Shown here piece by piece: positions 62,285 through 64,000 of a stretch of 64,000 nucleotides of DNA (positions within the stretch are counted from its first letter, which is position 1; each line of letters opens with the position of its first letter). The translations under genes were made by a program, and so were the position numbers. Below the pieces are notes generated by a model, which saw only the letters and a list, made by a program, of their open reading frames with translations, did not search any database and was not told the DNA's origin. Location of the stretch: the NCBI RefSeq assembly GCF_000981585.1, contig NZ_LN831776.1, positions 3,579,187-3,643,186 of the forward strand, read 5' to 3'. The DNA comes from Paenibacillus riograndensis SBR5. GTDB lineage: Bacteria > Bacillota > Bacilli > Paenibacillales > Paenibacillaceae.

Positions 62285-62953
62285 ATGGATGACCGTAAAA
62301 TACAAATTTTCCTCGATTCCTTGCTGCCCCTGCTCAAAGCCGGGGTGGCTTTTACCATTCCGCTCGCAGTAGTCTCTTTTATTCTGGGTCTGCTGCTGGC
62401 TATTTTTACCGCACTTATCCGGCTTTCGCCCTGGACTTTGCCGAGGCTGATCGCCCGCTTCTACGTCTGGATTATCCGGGGAACGCCGTTGCTTGTACAA
62501 TTGTTTATTATTTTCTTCGGGCTGCCGGCGGTGGGGATTATCCTTGATCCGTTTATAGCTGCGACCATCGGGTTCACGCTCAGTGTGGGGGCTTATTCCT
62601 CCGAGATTGTGCGGGCTGCAATTCTGTCCATACATAAGGGCCAGTGGGAAGCTGCGTTCTCCGTAGGCATGACCCGGGGCCAAGCGCTGCGGAGAGTCAT
62701 TCTCCCCCAGGCAGCGCGTGTTTCGGTTCCGCCTTTGTCGAATTCTTTTATCAGCCTGGTCAAAGACACCTCGCTTGCCGCGACTATCACTTATGTGGAA
62801 ATTTTCAAAACAGCCCAACAGATAACGGCGACCACCTATGAACCGCTGCTGCTCTATTGTGAAGCCGCTTTGTTCTACCTGCTGTTCTGTTCCGTGCTGT
62901 CGGTTCTGCAAAATTACCTGGAGAAGCGGCTTGACCGTTACTCGGCAAGATAA
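62285..62953 (+). CDS. tcyB: Amino-acid ABC transporter permease
   Basis: A 222-residue His/Glu/cystine-type permease with about five transmembrane helices. The segments WIIRGTPLLVQLFIIFFGLP and EAAFSVGMTRGQALRRVILP (EAA loop that meets the ATPase) are diagnostic. It sits between the binding protein and ATPase genes with short gaps. Forms a homodimeric channel, because only one permease gene is present. Confidence 0.9.
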   Translation: MDDRKIQIFLDSLLPLLKAGVAFTIPLAVVSFILGLLLAIFTALIRLSPWTLPRLIARFYVWIIRGTPLLVQLFIIFFGLPAVGIILDPFIAATIGFTLSVGAYSSEIVRAAILSIHKGQWEAAFSVGMTRGQALRRVILPQAARVSVPPLSNSFISLVKDTSLAATITYVEIFKTAQQITATTYEPLLLYCEAALFYLLFCSVLSVLQNYLEKRLDRYSAR

Positions 62954-62965
62954 GGAGGAGCACCT

Positions 62966-63718
62966 ATGATTGAAATCCGTGACTTGCATAAATCCTTTGG
63001 TCCCCTCCAGGTGCTGAAGGGTGTCGATCTTACCGTGGAGCACGGCAAGGTACTGGTTATTATCGGTCCTTCAGGCTCCGGCAAAACAACCCTGCTGCGC
63101 TGCTTCAATCTTCTGGAACAGCCGGACAGGGGGAGCCTGACCCTGGGCGATATGAAGCTGGAATTCACGGCGGGAGGCAAAATCCCGCAGCGTTCCGTGC
63201 TGGCCCTGCGCCAGCGGACCGGGATGGTCTTCCAGTCGTACAACCTGTTTCCGCATATGACCGCTTTGGGCAATGTGATGGAGGGCCAGGTTACCGTCCA
63301 AAAACGCACCAAGGAAGAGGCTCGCAAGCGGGCCATCGAGCTGCTTACGAAGGTTGGCCTTGCGGACAAGGCGGATGCCTATCCGCATCAATTATCCGGC
63401 GGCCAGCAGCAGCGCGTAGCCATAGCGCGGGCAATGGCCGTGGAGCCGGAGGTGCTGCTGTTCGACGAGCCTACCTCGGCGCTTGATCCCGAGCTGGTAG
63501 GCGAGGTGCTCAAGGTAATCAAGCAGCTTGCGGCTGAAGGCATGACGATGGTCATCGTCACCCATGAGATGAAATTCGCTGCGGATGTGGCGGATCAGAT
63601 CATTTTGATGGATGGCGGTGTAATTCTGGAGCAGGGCAGACCGGAACAGGTGCTGGAGCATACAACCCATCCGCGCGCACTGCAGTTCCTGAACCGGCTT
63701 AGCGGTGAGGAAATTTAA
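62966..63718 (+). CDS. tcyC: Amino-acid ABC transporter ATPase
   Basis: A 250-residue ATPase of the polar amino acid family with Walker A GPSGSGKTT, Q-loop GMVFQSYNLFPHMTAL, signature LSGGQQQRVAIARAMA, Walker B EVLLFDEPTSALDPEL and H-loop IVTHEM. AAGGAGGAG precedes ATG. It completes the three-gene importer, and a terminator follows. Confidence 0.93.
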   Translation: MIEIRDLHKSFGPLQVLKGVDLTVEHGKVLVIIGPSGSGKTTLLRCFNLLEQPDRGSLTLGDMKLEFTAGGKIPQRSVLALRQRTGMVFQSYNLFPHMTALGNVMEGQVTVQKRTKEEARKRAIELLTKVGLADKADAYPHQLSGGQQQRVAIARAMAVEPEVLLFDEPTSALDPELVGEVLKVIKQLAAEGMTMVIVTHEMKFAADVADQIILMDGGVILEQGRPEQVLEHTTHPRALQFLNRLSGEEI

Positions 63719-63765
63719 TCTGGCCAGGCAGAGTAAATGTATCAGTACTTTTGTTCAATATGACA

Positions 63766-63805
63766 CCAAAAAGGCAGTCCGGAAAATCCGGAACTGCCTT
63801 TTTGA
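63766..63805 (+). terminator. Terminator after the amino-acid ABC operon
   Basis: AAAAAGGCAGTCCGGA and TCCGGAACTGCCTTTTT pair around a short loop with one bulge; T run on the plus side and, by symmetry, on the minus side, so it may also end the SLH gene transcript. Confidence 0.88.
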
Positions 63806-63860
63806 ACTACCAATTCGTCAGTCCATACCCAGGGGAGGGGGGTGGACTGCAGAGCCTCGT

Positions 63861-64000
63861 CTAGCTCTGTGGCGCGGTATTTGTTTTGGATTTCAGGTAA
63901 TCCAGTGCGTTGTAGAGCATGACGGCTGCTTCGGCGCGGGTGATTTCTTTTTTCGGATTGAATTTGCCGTTTGCATCCAGTGTGTTGATGTTGTATTTCA
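63861..64000 (-). CDS. S-layer-homology (SLH) domain protein, C-terminal end
   Basis: The minus strand encodes the last 46 residues of a protein that continues beyond the window. DANGKFNPKKEITRAEAAVMLYN is a classic SLH module (FxPxxxITRAEAAxML), which anchors surface proteins to pyruvylated secondary wall polymers. The rest of the protein and thus its function are not visible. Confidence 0.85.
   Translation of the reverse strand, partial: KYNINTLDANGKFNPKKEITRAEAAVMLYNALDYLKSKTNTAPQS

Overview
The window looks like a Paenibacillus chromosome, or that of a close relative. Support comes from about 50% GC genes with strong AGGAGG ribosome sites, frequent TTG and GTG starts, a YesM/YesN-linked sugar ABC transporter, a desaturase-DesK-DesR module, an SLH-domain surface protein at the right edge, and intergenic repeat families. 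No rRNA, tRNA or CRISPR array was seen.

Left arm (1-7434): the 3' end of an MMPL transporter, an ECF sigma/anti-sigma pair, a TPR membrane protein, an aldo/keto reductase, a 52-codon gene behind a SigB-like promoter, and a secreted discoidin/FnIII protein preceded by the ghost of a second copy of its C-terminal domain. At 7702-15761 lies a sugar-uptake operon: binding lipoprotein, two permeases, YesM-type kinase, membrane-anchored binding protein and YesN-type regulator. The last three resemble a three-component sugar sensor.

Accessory island (about 16.1-29.6 kb): an AT-rich, mosaic polymorphic-toxin locus between two imperfect 115-117 bp direct repeats. It holds a short secreted YD-repeat-like protein, a full 1862-residue RHS protein with its own C-terminal tip, and a zinc-ribbon gene as candidate immunity. 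It also carries an XRE regulator with a filamentous-phage gene II/X-like replication protein, an orphan small gene, and a second RHS tip wrecked by frameshifts and an IS630 element. Behind that tip are an ADP-ribosyltransferase-like toxin ghost and decayed immunity genes. Duplicated RHS core, immunity tail and terminator fragments suggest cassette stacking by recombination.

Centre (29.7-49.5 kb): an MFS exporter, des-desK-desR with a putative DesR site, a SpoVB-like flippase, and a small class F sortase operon with an amidase and an LPKSG-bearing secreted protein. A five-gene SWIM/HEAT/MoxR-AAA/DUF5682/VWA operon follows, matching in content the E. coli yehL-yehM-yehP-yehQ group. Then come an archaeal/fungal-type aspartate-semialdehyde dehydrogenase, RluF and a lipoprotein.

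Right arm (49.5-64 kb): a MarR-ABC exporter operon, a GNAT acetyltransferase, an 800 bp repeat-rich spacer, a TPP-riboswitch-controlled thiamin salvage operon (thiZ-thiX-thiY-thiM-thiD-thiE), a TetR/DHA2 efflux pair with twin perfect operators, a cystine-type amino-acid ABC operon, and the end of an SLH protein.
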